64,000 nt of DNA, from contig NZ_CP070490.1 of assembly GCF_016925635.1 (NCBI RefSeq), forward strand, positions 3,230,001 through 3,294,000, written 5' to 3'. Under the pieces are notes generated by a model. That model searched no databases. It saw only the letters and a program-made list of their open reading frames with translations, and was not told the origin of the DNA. A program made the position numbers and the translations under genes. Every line of letters begins with the position of its first letter. Within the stretch, counting starts at the first letter, position 1. Shown piece after piece: positions 26,297 to 35,027 of the stretch. This stretch comes from Lysinibacillus fusiformis (GTDB lineage: Bacteria; Bacillota; Bacilli; Bacillales_A; Planococcaceae).

Positions 26297-27094
26297 TTAT
26301 AGATGTAAATCTCGTTTTACAAAAAAACGAATCGCTAAACTATAGCAAAGCAAGCCAATGAGTAAAAGCGTACCTAGCATCCACCAGCAGGAGCTATTTT
26401 GGTGAATTAGTTTAACGGAATCGAACAATGAATAGATTGTGAAGTATTGTAATTTTTCTAATGAACCACCCATATTGCTGAGTGCCTCAATAAGGTAAAA
26501 AACAATGGGAATGCCTGCACTATAGGCATAAGATGTTCTTAAATCTTTAGTGCTACAGGAAATAAGAAAGCAGAATCCACTAATGGCAAAGTGCAACAAA
26601 AATAGCCCGAAATTTAGTAGTAATAAGGCTGTTATATTCAACTCATTAGGGAATAATATTTCTGCAAAGACGATCATGACCAGTGTGGTAATAGCAAGGA
26701 GAGTAAAAAGACTAATGATCAAAAATAGTGCTTGTGTAAAGACAATTTTAAAACGTGTATTCGGTGTTGCAAGTAAGTATGCCATTGAACCATTGTCAAT
26801 ATAGCCCATGATGAGCTTATTGGCTAACATGATCGAAAATACCATAGGAAGAATCATGAATAAAAATCCATATAAATAGGTAGAGAGGAATTCTATTAAG
26901 GTATCGCCGATGCTGGTCATACCAAAGGCCGCCATCATTTCAGGCATTGTGTCCGTTAATTTTTTTAGCGTGTCCGTCATTTCCGGATTATACATGTAAA
27001 TCACACTGACAATATATAGCATTAGTACACCTATAATAATGGTGAATAGTTTAAGAGAGGCAAAAAACTCATGCTTGAATAAGGTAAGATTCAT
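26297..27094 (-). CDS. ABC-2 type membrane protein
   Basis: 265 residues with six hydrophobic helices (first FKHEFFASLKLFTIIIGVLMLYIVSVIYMY). The extracytoplasmic loop after helix 1 carries PEMTDTLKKLTDTMPEMMAAFG, as in YhcI/ABC2_membrane_2-like permeases of multidrug exporters. It overlaps the ATPase gene by 4 bases. Substrate is unknown. Confidence 0.82.
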   Translation of the reverse strand: MNLTLFKHEFFASLKLFTIIIGVLMLYIVSVIYMYNPEMTDTLKKLTDTMPEMMAAFGMTSIGDTLIEFLSTYLYGFLFMILPMVFSIMLANKLIMGYIDNGSMAYLLATPNTRFKIVFTQALFLIISLFTLLAITTLVMIVFAEILFPNELNITALLLLNFGLFLLHFAISGFCFLISCSTKDLRTSYAYSAGIPIVFYLIEALSNMGGSLEKLQYFTIYSLFDSVKLIHQNSSCWWMLGTLLLIGLLCYSLAIRFFVKRDLHL

Positions 27095-27984
27095 GATTGA
27101 GTACCTCCACTTTCGTAATAATGCATAAATATATCTTCTAGTGATTGTGAAATAACATCTAGGTCTATAATGTTGTAGTTGGATATAGCACGAAGAAATG
27201 CTTGAAGATCTCCTGTTACAGTAATCATAACTTTTGTAGAGGAGATTCGTTCAAGTGCGTATTCCTCATCAAGGAAGCGAGTAAGCTCTTGCTCATCTTG
27301 AAACGCAAGCATGTATTTTTTGGATTTACGTTTCTTTAAGTCTGCAATGGTTTCAGTCGCCACGATTTTACCTGCATTAATAATCGCTACACGATCACAA
27401 GTTTTCTCTACCTCTTCAATCATATGGGAGGACATGAAAATGGTCGTTCCTTTGTCCTTTTCAGCTAAAATGAAGTCAATAAATTTTGTTTGCATGAGCG
27501 GGTCTAAACCACTAGTAGGTTCATCTAAAATGACAATTTCGGGATGATGCATGAAGGCACAAACTAAGCCAACCTTCTGCTTCATACCTTTCGACATTTT
27601 CTTTATGAGCCCAGAAGCATCTAATTCAAAGTAGTGCATTAATTCCTCGGCATGCGTGTAATCGTTCATACCTCTTAACTTAGCAATAAAGTGAATAAAT
27701 TGTTTACCCGTCATTTTATCTATAAACGCAATTTCTCCAGGTAAATAGCCAACAAATTGCTGAATGATTGCAGATGCTTCTCGACAATTTAGACCGTTAA
27801 TGAAACAAGAGCCCTCAGTTGGCTGTAAAAAACCCATTAAATGGCGAATGGTTGTGGATTTTCCCGCCCCATTTGGTCCTAAAAAACCGAACACTTCACC
27901 CTTTGAAATCTGTAGATGAACATTTTGTATACTATAAAAATCGCCAAACTTTTTTGTTAAATGGTTTACTTCAATCATGGACAT
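27091..27984 (-). CDS. ABC exporter ATPase
   Basis: 297 residues. Walker A LGPNGAGKSTT, signature MSKGMKQKV, Walker B IVILDEPTSGLDP, and FMSSHMIEEVEKTCDR. The C-terminal extension of about 80 residues is as in CcmA/BcrA-like drug exporters. The start is taken at ATG 27984 after GGGGTG; ATG 27978 is also possible. Follows a TetR gene by 15 bases, so all three genes are probably one operon. Confidence 0.9.
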   Translation of the reverse strand: MSMIEVNHLTKKFGDFYSIQNVHLQISKGEVFGFLGPNGAGKSTTIRHLMGFLQPTEGSCFINGLNCREASAIIQQFVGYLPGEIAFIDKMTGKQFIHFIAKLRGMNDYTHAEELMHYFELDASGLIKKMSKGMKQKVGLVCAFMHHPEIVILDEPTSGLDPLMQTKFIDFILAEKDKGTTIFMSSHMIEEVEKTCDRVAIINAGKIVATETIADLKKRKSKKYMLAFQDEQELTRFLDEEYALERISSTKVMITVTGDLQAFLRAISNYNIIDLDVISQSLEDIFMHYYESGGTQS

Positions 27985-27999
27985 GCCAATCACCCCATT

Positions 28000-28635
28000 T
28001 TATTGATACAATAATGTCTTCAAAAATAGAAAATATTCACTTGCCTCTACCATGCATTGCTCGATTAATTCGTTAAAGAGCTCTTGATTATCTGCATGCG
28101 CTTTTAACCTTTCCTCATAACGATGACTAATGCCATCTGTCACCCATTGAATTGTATCGATTGCTTTTTTGATATCCAAGTTTTCGTGGAATAAACCAGT
28201 ATCAATTCCTTCAAATACCATCGCATAGGAGCTTTTTTGAATAGTGGCATTATAATGATTTAATTCATCTCGGACCTCAAAGCTTGTTTCAGCATAGGTT
28301 TTTTTCAAAAAATCAAACAGAGCATGATATTGCTTCATGAGATCAATTTTAACTTTCATGATCTGTTCATAACGCTTAAAAATATCAGGCTCTGTTAAAT
28401 CAAGTTGACGATTAAGCGCTTCGGAGAATGTATTGGTTGTATATTCATATAAAAATAGATATAAATTTTTTTTACTACCAAAATAGTGAAATAAAATGCC
28501 TTTTGAAATATTGGCATTGCTCACAATTTTGTTTGTTGAAGCGGTAGCATAGTGATTGATTGAAAACTCCTTTAAGGCAGCATTAATGATTGCTTGACGT
28601 TTATCTTCTGCTAAATTCATAAAAGCTTGGTACAA
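28000..28635 (-). CDS. TetR-family regulator
   Basis: 211 residues. The helix-turn-helix is KRQAIINAALKEFSINHYATASTNKIVSNANISKGILFHYFGSKKNLY, a very typical TetR pattern, with a helical C-terminal domain. The start is taken as TTG at 28635 because AGGAG lies 7 bases upstream; the frame continues to ATG 28656. It leads the ABC exporter genes 27984-26297, probably as an autoregulated operon. Confidence 0.88.
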   Translation of the reverse strand: MYQAFMNLAEDKRQAIINAALKEFSINHYATASTNKIVSNANISKGILFHYFGSKKNLYLFLYEYTTNTFSEALNRQLDLTEPDIFKRYEQIMKVKIDLMKQYHALFDFLKKTYAETSFEVRDELNHYNATIQKSSYAMVFEGIDTGLFHENLDIKKAIDTIQWVTDGISHRYEERLKAHADNQELFNELIEQCMVEASEYFLFLKTLLYQ

Positions 28636-28714
28636 TTTTTTACTCCTTTCCGTCATATTTTATGCCATTATATTGAAATTGACTACTGTGGTCAATGTCA
28701 TTTGGAAAAATAAA

Positions 28715-28759
28715 AAAGAACATGACTGTGACCATTTCTAATAGTCTCACTCATGTTCT
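28715..28759 (-). terminator. Terminator of the MerR-like gene
   Basis: Nine-base stem AGAACATGA / TCATGTTCT, long loop, then TTTTTTATTTTT on the minus strand. It follows the stop at 28773. Confidence 0.8.
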
Positions 28760-28772
28760 CTATTGTTCCAGT

Positions 28773-29672
28773 TTACTTATCATAATAATCGTTCAATGCA
28801 ATTTCTAAACGTTCTTCTAAATGCTTTGAAATATAGCTTAGAACAAATTGCTCTTTGTCCATTTCAATTTGAGTGGACTTGAAAAATTTGGTGAAAAAAC
28901 CGACTTTATTATTTTGAGAAAATTGCTGTAATGCTTCTGTACGTAAAGTAGAAACAATTTCATTTTCTATATGACGCTCTCTAATCTTTTGGACAATGTC
29001 CTTTACGCTATTTTCTTGTAGCTCGGAAATTTGCTTTTGGAGATGTTCATTTTCTTGTTTTAGCTCCGATGTTTCCCTTTGAATTTCCTCTACTTGAAGG
29101 GCAGATTCAGAAGAAAATCGTTCGATGTTTTGAGCAAGAAAATCCTGATTAATGTTTACTTGTAAAGTTCCTTGCTCTTCATTGGGTAGAATCTGAAATA
29201 GGCCTGTTTGAATCATCTGCTGTAGGACGTTTCCGAGCAAATCAATTTTATGTGATAAATCCTCAGAATCCATGGTCGTTGCGGTAATTTGGTGTTTCAG
29301 CAACTGACCGTTATCATCAATACCTAACAATAATTTAATCCCCCTCACACGATACTCATCCTTCAATAATAAAATCATTCGCAATCTTAATATAGCAGGT
29401 AGGTTTAAACGAATATTGCTATTTGTATTGGATGAAGCATTGTCAAAAATGTACTGTTCAAACGGTTTTAAATAGTAGCGAAGCATGGCGTCTGTAATAT
29501 CAAACCAGCCCGCGACTTCTGCGATTGTATAGTGTTTCGATTCATCAATCTCTGCTAAATACCCATCATTATAGAGGTTTTCCTCTAAAGGCGTATGTTG
29601 TAGTGCAACAAACAATGGGTCATCTTGCACAATTTCAAGTACCATTTCTTTTGCATCATTTACTTTAAGCAT
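28773..29672 (-). CDS. MerR-like winged-helix protein with coiled coil
   Basis: 299 residues. Residues about 45-115 look like a MerR-type DNA-binding domain (YTIAEVAGWFDITDAMLRYYLKPF, then ILRLRMILLLKDEYRVRGIKLLLG). Residues about 190-235 form a coiled coil (ETSELKQENEHLQKQISELQEN), followed by a helical C-terminus. This order is seen in RacA-like or plasmid-type helix-turn-helix proteins; I cannot assign a function. Start at ATG 29672 after GGGGTG; the longer frame to 29687 adds five residues. Confidence 0.6.
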   Translation of the reverse strand: MLKVNDAKEMVLEIVQDDPLFVALQHTPLEENLYNDGYLAEIDESKHYTIAEVAGWFDITDAMLRYYLKPFEQYIFDNASSNTNSNIRLNLPAILRLRMILLLKDEYRVRGIKLLLGIDDNGQLLKHQITATTMDSEDLSHKIDLLGNVLQQMIQTGLFQILPNEEQGTLQVNINQDFLAQNIERFSSESALQVEEIQRETSELKQENEHLQKQISELQENSVKDIVQKIRERHIENEIVSTLRTEALQQFSQNNKVGFFTKFFKSTQIEMDKEQFVLSYISKHLEERLEIALNDYYDK

Positions 29673-29955
29673 CCTTTCACACCCCACTTTATTTTTCCCG
29701 TGACTAAATGTTCTCTATATAGGTTTCTATTCGATTGGCAGCAATTGTATGCCTATTTTATGTAGGAAATAGTCATTAGAACGAAGTACCTTTTAACCTT
29801 TTATGAATCTTAAGGGAAATGGTACTGATGTTCAGCACAAAGTTGATACAGAAGGATTACCGTTGTATACATTTATTTTATATAGATAAAAGGGGATTAT
29901 TGGTGTAAAATTACACTAAATTAATCATTTTATATTTCAAGGAGGTATAGTTGAA

Positions 29956-30321
29956 ATGAAAAGACTTATTCAAATTATTTTGCTGTTATTTCCATTTTCG
30001 TTCTTATTTCATTTTTACGAGTATAATAGCCATCTTTCTAACCAAGAGGCTAGTTTCTTATTTCCGTTATTTCTTCTTTTCATCATTGTAGTAGGTGTGG
30101 TATCCAGAAATCGTCATTTAATTTTGTTCTTTGCCATGAATTTTTTAATGACAGCTATTTCTTTGATATTTGGCCATTTTTTTATAGATGATGATGGAAG
30201 TTGGTTTAAGCCTTTTGGAAGAGATGTAGCCATTATCTTTGTTTCATTTTTTTATGTTTTAGGACAGTTAATTATAAGAGGAATTAGTAAGGGAATCATG
30301 AGAAACAAAGAAAAAGATTAA
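29956..30321 (+). CDS. Small membrane protein of unknown function
   Basis: 121 residues, four predicted transmembrane helices (for example LIQIILLLFPFSFLFHFY and FLFPLFLLFIIVVGVV) and a short basic tail. AAGGAGG lies 11 bases before the ATG. No family recognised. The 283-base gap before it has no gene; a promoter may lie near 29880. Confidence 0.7.
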   Translation: MKRLIQIILLLFPFSFLFHFYEYNSHLSNQEASFLFPLFLLFIIVVGVVSRNRHLILFFAMNFLMTAISLIFGHFFIDDDGSWFKPFGRDVAIIFVSFFYVLGQLIIRGISKGIMRNKEKD

Positions 30322-30407
30322 AATTACAACATGTCATATAAGAAAGAATCATACCTTTATACTGCTGTTATAATATAAAAAAAGGGTTATTTTGGGAGGT
30401 GTGAAAT

Positions 30408-30881
30408 ATGATTATTACTATTTGTACAGCTAAGAATGAAGATTATATTGCGATCAATGATCTTGTGCGAGAAGGACACGAAGATCATGTTATGAAAGAA
30501 CCGACTGTTTTTAAAAATGTTGAATCTGTTATGCCCAATATGTATTTTAAAGAATTACTTGAAGATCAAAATAGTGAGATTTTTATAGCCAAGCATAGTG
30601 ATTTAATTATAGGTTTTGCTGTAGTTTGCATTGAATGTGCACCTCCATTTCATTCTTTAATAGAGCGTAAATATGCATATATTCATGATTTTGGTGTAAA
30701 AAAGGAAATACAAAAACAAGGTGTTGGAAAACGATTATTTGATCGTTGTAAAGAATGGGCAATAGCAAAGGGAGCTATATCTATAGAATTAAATGTTTGG
30801 GAATTCAATACCAATGCAATTGAGTTTTATGAGCATTTAGGGATGGAGAGTATAAGCAGAAAAATGAAGATGAATATATAA
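30408..30881 (+). CDS. GNAT-family N-acetyltransferase
   Basis: 157 residues. The acetyl-CoA motif A is present as IHDFGVKKEIQKQGVGKRLFDRCKEWA (Q/R-x-x-G-x-G/A loop at QKQGVGKR), followed by IELNVWEFNTNAIEFYEHLGM, the usual motif B. The substrate is unknown. GGGAGGTG is 8 bases before the ATG, and a terminator follows. Confidence 0.85.
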   Translation: MIITICTAKNEDYIAINDLVREGHEDHVMKEPTVFKNVESVMPNMYFKELLEDQNSEIFIAKHSDLIIGFAVVCIECAPPFHSLIERKYAYIHDFGVKKEIQKQGVGKRLFDRCKEWAIAKGAISIELNVWEFNTNAIEFYEHLGMESISRKMKMNI

Positions 30882-30892
30882 ATTAATCAATC

Positions 30893-30926
30893 AAGTCACT
30901 CATGTATGAAATGAGCGACTTTTTTG
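30893..30926 (+). terminator. Terminator of the GNAT gene
   Basis: Eleven-base stem with one mismatch (AAGTCACTCAT / ATGAGCGACTT) and a TTTTTTG tail. Confidence 0.85.
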
Positions 30927-30976
30927 TTTACACCTATGAGAATACTGTTTGCCTACTAAGTAAATAATGTAAATTA

Positions 30977-31031
30977 TTAAGAAAAAGTTAAGAATTCTCC
31001 TTGCAAATCTTTAAGAAATGCTCTTTATAGT
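30977..31031 (+). promoter_or_regulatory. Direct repeats and promoter of the methyltransferase-DedA-two-component operon
   Basis: TTAAGAA occurs at 30977-30983, 30988-30994 and 31011-31017. The first two are exactly 11 bases apart and the third about two turns further on, the spacing used by OmpR-type response regulators. TATAGT (31026-31031) follows, with TTGCAA (31001-31006) 19 bases before it. This suggests control by the regulator encoded in the same operon. Confidence 0.55.
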
Positions 31032-31072
31032 TAGAACCATCAACAATGAAAGCAAAGCGAGGAGAAAACTAT

Positions 31073-31645
31073 ATGCAGCTCATCACCTTCCTTACTGAAT
31101 TTATAAAACATCCGAAAACTATAGGCGCCATATCACCTAGCTCTAAAAAATTAGCGCATAAAATGGTGCAACCTATTTGCTTTGATACGGCTCGATGCAT
31201 TGTTGAACTGGGTCCTGGGATGGGGTCCTTTACAACGGAGCTTGTGAAAAGAAAAAAGCCAGCTACATTGCTGGTTCTCATAGAAAATAATGCGATTTTT
31301 TGTGAAAAACTACGTCGGCAGTTTGCTCATGTAGCCAATGTTGTAGTGATTCATGGCTCAGCAGAAAATTTGAAGCAATATATGACGGAGTTGACTATCG
31401 AAAAAATAGACTATGTTATTTCTGGGCTACCATTTACATCTTTAAAGGCGGAAGTATCCTGTTGTATTTTAAGAAATGTGAAGGATTGTTTGCACAATGG
31501 AAAATTCATTACTTTCCAATATTCACTTGTGAAAAAATCATTCTTCCAAACCTATTTTCAGGATATTTCTCATGAAAAAGTATGGATCAATATGCCACCA
31601 GCCTATGTATTGAGCTGTAGGCTTGGAAATACGAGGGTCAGTTAA
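31073..31645 (+). CDS. PmtA/rRNA-dimethylase-like phospholipid N-methyltransferase
   Basis: 190 residues. It opens FLTEFIKHPKTIGAISPSSKKLAHKMV, the typical start of PmtA-like phospholipid methyltransferases, followed by the SAM motif IVELGPGMGSFT and the ISGLPFTSL motif that replaces N/DPPY. Such proteins methylate phosphatidylethanolamine in other bacteria. The start at 31073 has GAGGAG 8 bases upstream; the open frame begins at 31046. It overlaps the DedA gene by one base, so it is likely to act at the membrane together with it. Confidence 0.78.
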   Translation: MQLITFLTEFIKHPKTIGAISPSSKKLAHKMVQPICFDTARCIVELGPGMGSFTTELVKRKKPATLLVLIENNAIFCEKLRRQFAHVANVVVIHGSAENLKQYMTELTIEKIDYVISGLPFTSLKAEVSCCILRNVKDCLHNGKFITFQYSLVKKSFFQTYFQDISHEKVWINMPPAYVLSCRLGNTRVS

Positions 31646-32232
31646 TGGAGCTACAGGATCTGTTACTATTTATCGAACAATATGGCTATTTTGCTTTGTT
31701 TTTTAGTTTATGGCTAGGTATTATAGGCATGCCGCTACCAGATGAAATGATTGTCATGAGTGGTGGCTTTCTATCTTCGTTAGAAAAAATGGTCGTATGG
31801 AAATCTTTTTTACTCACTTATTTAGGCGTTGTTTCGGGGCTTTCTCTAGGCTTTGTTCTCGGTAAACTATTTGGTCATCGTGTACTCGATAAATTGGTGA
31901 AAAAGAAAAAGGCAAAATACTTACTCAAATCGAAAGAATTGCTAGATCAATATGGACGCTTTGCGTTAGTCCTGAGTTATTTTATTCCGATTGTTCGACA
32001 TATTCTTCCTTACTTGGTGGGAATGAATAATATGTCTTTTAAAACATATGCCTTATTTTCCTACACAACGGGCTTTGTATGGACATTGATTTATTTTACA
32101 CTTGGTTTATTATTCGGTAGCCAGATTGAGTATATTTCTGTGATTGCTACGAAATATGGTATTTACTTTGGGGTATTCATCTTGATTGTCAGCTGTTTTT
32201 ATTATTTTTATATACGGAAAATAAAAAAATAG
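31645..32232 (+). CDS. DedA-family membrane protein
   Basis: 195 residues, SNARE-associated/DedA fold. Re-entrant helices with the GIIGMPLPDEMIVMSGG motif, then GRFALVLSYFIPIVRHILPYLVGMNNM with the conserved R (F/Y-x-R-x-x-P) segment. DedA proteins move lipids (undecaprenyl phosphate, phosphatidylethanolamine) across the membrane. Its start ATG overlaps the previous stop, so it is translationally coupled to the lipid methyltransferase-like gene. Confidence 0.85.
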   Translation: MELQDLLLFIEQYGYFALFFSLWLGIIGMPLPDEMIVMSGGFLSSLEKMVVWKSFLLTYLGVVSGLSLGFVLGKLFGHRVLDKLVKKKKAKYLLKSKELLDQYGRFALVLSYFIPIVRHILPYLVGMNNMSFKTYALFSYTTGFVWTLIYFTLGLLFGSQIEYISVIATKYGIYFGVFILIVSCFYYFYIRKIKK

Positions 32233-32285
32233 GTAAAATGGTGAAACGTGATTATTGGAAAATATTTGATTAATGGTGGGATTAG

Positions 32286-32987
32286 ATGAGTAATGAAACA
32301 ATTTTAATTGTAGATGATGAAAAGGAGATAAGAAATCTTATCGCCATTTATTTGAAAAATGAGGGGTTTCATGTGCTAGAGGCATGTGATGGAGAAGAGG
32401 GTTTGCAGTTAGTAAAGAAGCATAAGGTTCATTTAATTGTATTGGATTTGATGATGCCTAAAGTAGATGGCATTGAAATGTGTATGAAGGTAAGAGAAAT
32501 AGCAGAAATGCCTATTATTATGCTGACTGCCAAATCTCAAGATATGGATAAAATTGTTGGTTTAACGATAGGTGCTGATGATTATGTGACAAAGCCCTTT
32601 AATCCGTTAGAACTGATTGCCCGCATTAAATCACAGCTTCGTCGCTATTTGAAAATGAGCGGTATTAATAGTAGCAATAATGAGGAGATGGAAGTTGGTG
32701 ATTTACGTATCAATATAGCGACACATGAAGTTTTTGTGAACAATGAAAGAGTAAAGTTAACGCCAAGAGAGTTTGCTATTTTGGAATTGCTTGTTAGTAA
32801 TCCAGGCATCGTCATGAGTGCAGAGCAAATCTATGAAAAAGTTTGGAAAGAGGAGGCATTTCAATCAGAAAATACTGTAATGGTACATATTCGAAAAATT
32901 CGAGAGCGAATTGAGACAAATCCAAGAAATCCTCAATATATTAAAACCGTATGGGGAGTAGGGTATAAAGTTGAAAAAGATCTTTAG
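32286..32987 (+). CDS. OmpR-family response regulator
   Basis: 233 residues. Receiver domain (DDEKEIR near the start, phospho-acceptor D54 in LIVLDLMMP, K in VTKPF), then an OmpR winged helix ending in MVHIRKIRERIETNPRNPQYIKTVWGVGYKVE. It overlaps the kinase gene by 17 bases, so the two are partners. The wing resembles VanR/ResD-type regulators. Target sites are proposed at 30977-31017. Confidence 0.93.
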   Translation: MSNETILIVDDEKEIRNLIAIYLKNEGFHVLEACDGEEGLQLVKKHKVHLIVLDLMMPKVDGIEMCMKVREIAEMPIIMLTAKSQDMDKIVGLTIGADDYVTKPFNPLELIARIKSQLRRYLKMSGINSSNNEEMEVGDLRINIATHEVFVNNERVKLTPREFAILELLVSNPGIVMSAEQIYEKVWKEEAFQSENTVMVHIRKIRERIETNPRNPQYIKTVWGVGYKVEKDL

Positions 32988-34482
32988 GCTTTTAAAGTTC
33001 CCAAGGTTTCTAAAGCATATCGGTGTGAAAATAAAAAATAATATTCAACGTAGCATTCGTATTCAACTGTTTACAACGTTTTTATTATGTGCGCTTGGCA
33101 GCTTTTTAGTGGCACGTGCAGTAGTGCCATTTTTTGAGAATATCAATGAAACTGTGATCGTGGATTATAGTGGCAGTATGAAGATGATGTATTACCATGC
33201 ACAGGATACAGCAGAATTGGCGACCCAAGAAAATAGTGTTGAAGCGTTAAGAGAATTGATTGATCAAGAAAACGGAAAAATAGAAAATGAAGAAAATGCT
33301 TTAAAAATAGTCGTCACAGATGATACAGGTAAGATCTTATATAAAACAAAGCAGGTAAAAGAGCAACAAATCGATTTACATGAAGAAATTAGGCATGTCA
33401 TGGATTTTACAATGAATCAGCCTTTTGAAAATGCCTATCATGTGATCGAAACTTCTCGTAAGGAATTTACTACATTAGTGCCGTTGACCTTACAAGAAAA
33501 AAATTATTATTTCTTTGTTAGTGGGCTTCCACAGGGTGAAGCCATCACAAGTACGAGTGAAGGACCCATACCTTTTTTCATTGGTGTTATTTTGTTTATC
33601 GCATCGTTTTTCTATATAACAAAACGCAAAATGAATCAAATTGAGGCATTAGCGGAGGGGGTTATGGAAATCGCAAAAGGGAATTTAGCCTTTCGTATTG
33701 AGAAAAAAGGGCAGGATGAAATTGCTTTACTAACTGTTAATATTAATCAAATGGCAGAAGAAATCATGACAAGTATCGAGATGGAAAGAAAAATTGAGCA
33801 ACAAAAAAATGATCTCATTACTAATGTTTCACATGACCTCAGAACGCCACTTACCTCGATTATGGGTTATTTACGTTTATTAAGAGAAGAGAAGTATGAG
33901 ACGAAAGAGCAATATGACGAATATTTGAAAATAGCGTTTTCGAAATCCGAGCAATTAAAGAATTTAATAGATGATTTATTTGAGTATACCAAGCTAACGA
34001 ATGATAAAAATTCTTTAGTGCGACAACAAGTTTGTGTAAATGAGCTGCTCGAACAACTAATGGAAGAATTAGTACCATTAGCAGAGGAAAAACAACGTAT
34101 TTTTATAAAACATTTTCCAGAAAAACGAATTTTTGCGGCGCTGGATTCGGAAAAGATTGTGCGAGTATTTGATAATCTACTCATCAATGCGATCAATTAT
34201 AGTACAGCTGAAGGAAAAATTATGGTTTCTCTTGAAGGACAAAAAAACCATGTGCGTATCTGTGTGGCGAATCAAAGTGATGCCTTTACATCAGAGGAGC
34301 TTAGTAGTTTATTTGAGAGATTTTATAAAAAGGATCAATCGAGATCAAATGTTACTGAGGGCTCAGGGCTTGGACTAGCGATTGCCAAGAGCATTGTGGA
34401 GCTTCACGGAGGAACGATTCACGCTAAATATAAAAACGAGACACTGTACTTTATTATCACATTGCCATTAACAGCCCAATAG
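32971..34482 (+). CDS. Sensor histidine kinase
   Basis: 503 residues. TM1 near 31-55, an extracytoplasmic sensor domain of about 140 residues, TM2 near 197-213, HAMP about 215-270, then HisKA with phospho-acceptor H288 (SHDLRTPLTS) and HATPase with NxxxN (NLLINAINYS), G1 and G2 (GSGLGLAIAKS). The likely start is TTG at 32971, overlapping the response regulator gene. The operon context (lipid methyltransferase-like, DedA) suggests a signal from membrane damage or cationic peptides; that is inference. Confidence 0.93.
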   Translation: MKKIFRLLKFPRFLKHIGVKIKNNIQRSIRIQLFTTFLLCALGSFLVARAVVPFFENINETVIVDYSGSMKMMYYHAQDTAELATQENSVEALRELIDQENGKIENEENALKIVVTDDTGKILYKTKQVKEQQIDLHEEIRHVMDFTMNQPFENAYHVIETSRKEFTTLVPLTLQEKNYYFFVSGLPQGEAITSTSEGPIPFFIGVILFIASFFYITKRKMNQIEALAEGVMEIAKGNLAFRIEKKGQDEIALLTVNINQMAEEIMTSIEMERKIEQQKNDLITNVSHDLRTPLTSIMGYLRLLREEKYETKEQYDEYLKIAFSKSEQLKNLIDDLFEYTKLTNDKNSLVRQQVCVNELLEQLMEELVPLAEEKQRIFIKHFPEKRIFAALDSEKIVRVFDNLLINAINYSTAEGKIMVSLEGQKNHVRICVANQSDAFTSEELSSLFERFYKKDQSRSNVTEGSGLGLAIAKSIVELHGGTIHAKYKNETLYFIITLPLTAQ

Positions 34483-34488
34483 CCTTGA

Positions 34489-34794
34489 CTATAATGGAAG
34501 AATGGTAATGGCATGTTGTGTCTGTACATGTTGTGAAAGCATATCTTGCAGGGTAGCTAGGGTAGCTGTGTTTCTAATTAATAATTGGATTTCTGTCTGC
34601 TTGTATTGTCGTTGAAAGTCCATAATATAATCTGCGATGATATGTAAATTATATTGATTTTTAATCTCTACCTCGACGAAAAACGGCAGTGTTAAATCTG
34701 GCAGCTTAATACTGCCACCACGTCGAATCCAAATCGCTTCCTGCACATAGTAGCGGATAGGTAATTGGCGGTTACTAGCGATAAAAATATCCAT
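34489..34794 (-). CDS. Hypothetical small protein
   Basis: 101 residues, no signal or membrane segment. It starts MDIFIASNRQLPIRYYVQEA, and has AAGGGAG 6 bases before the ATG. Not recognised. Composition resembles its neighbours, so it is probably real. Convergent with the histidine kinase gene. Confidence 0.6.
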   Translation of the reverse strand: MDIFIASNRQLPIRYYVQEAIWIRRGGSIKLPDLTLPFFVEVEIKNQYNLHIIADYIMDFQRQYKQTEIQLLIRNTATLATLQDMLSQHVQTQHAITILPL

Positions 34795-34866
34795 AGAAAA
34801 CTCCCTTCAGTGTCTAATTACAGCCTAAAGGAAATGCATTCAGTCGTCAAAAGAAAACATGTGAAG

Positions 34867-34904
34867 AGCTGTTCAGCAGAGAATGATGGGCTGAACAGCT
34901 TTTT
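34867..34904 (-). terminator. Hairpin downstream of the LysR gene and repeat array
   Basis: Perfect 11-base stem AGCTGTTCAGC / GCTGAACAGCT. T-rich sequence follows on either side (TTTTT on the plus strand, weaker on the minus strand). It probably ends LysR transcription after the 21-base repeats. Confidence 0.55.
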
Positions 34905-34916
34905 CAATAGGGAGAC

Positions 34917-35027
34917 GGATAGATTCGAAAAATTGTAGGATAGAATCCCAAAACTGACGGATAGAACTCTAAAACCGGTGGATAGAACCCTAAAACAGAC
35001 GGATAAAACCGTCAAACCGTTGGATAG
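34917..35027 (+). repeat. Tandem 21-base repeat array at the LysR 3' end
   Basis: Five units of 21 bases beginning GGATAG at 34917, 34938, 34959, 34980 and 35001, plus a partial sixth at 35022. The typical unit is GGATAGAAC-CCTAAAAC-NGAC, moderately diverged. Because 21 is seven codons, the minus strand reads as a heptad repeat (VLSVCFR-type), but that frame has no ribosome binding site. The array runs into the last codons of the LysR gene (35012), so it supplies that gene's stop codon. Confidence 0.85.

Noticed and set aside
34818..35015. Minus-strand frame encoding heptad repeats (VLSVCFR type)
   Set aside because: The heptads are simply the translation of a 21-base tandem repeat; no ribosome binding site and overlap with the LysR 3' end.
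34917..35027. CRISPR array
   Set aside because: The repeats are directly adjacent with no unique spacers, and no cas genes are present.
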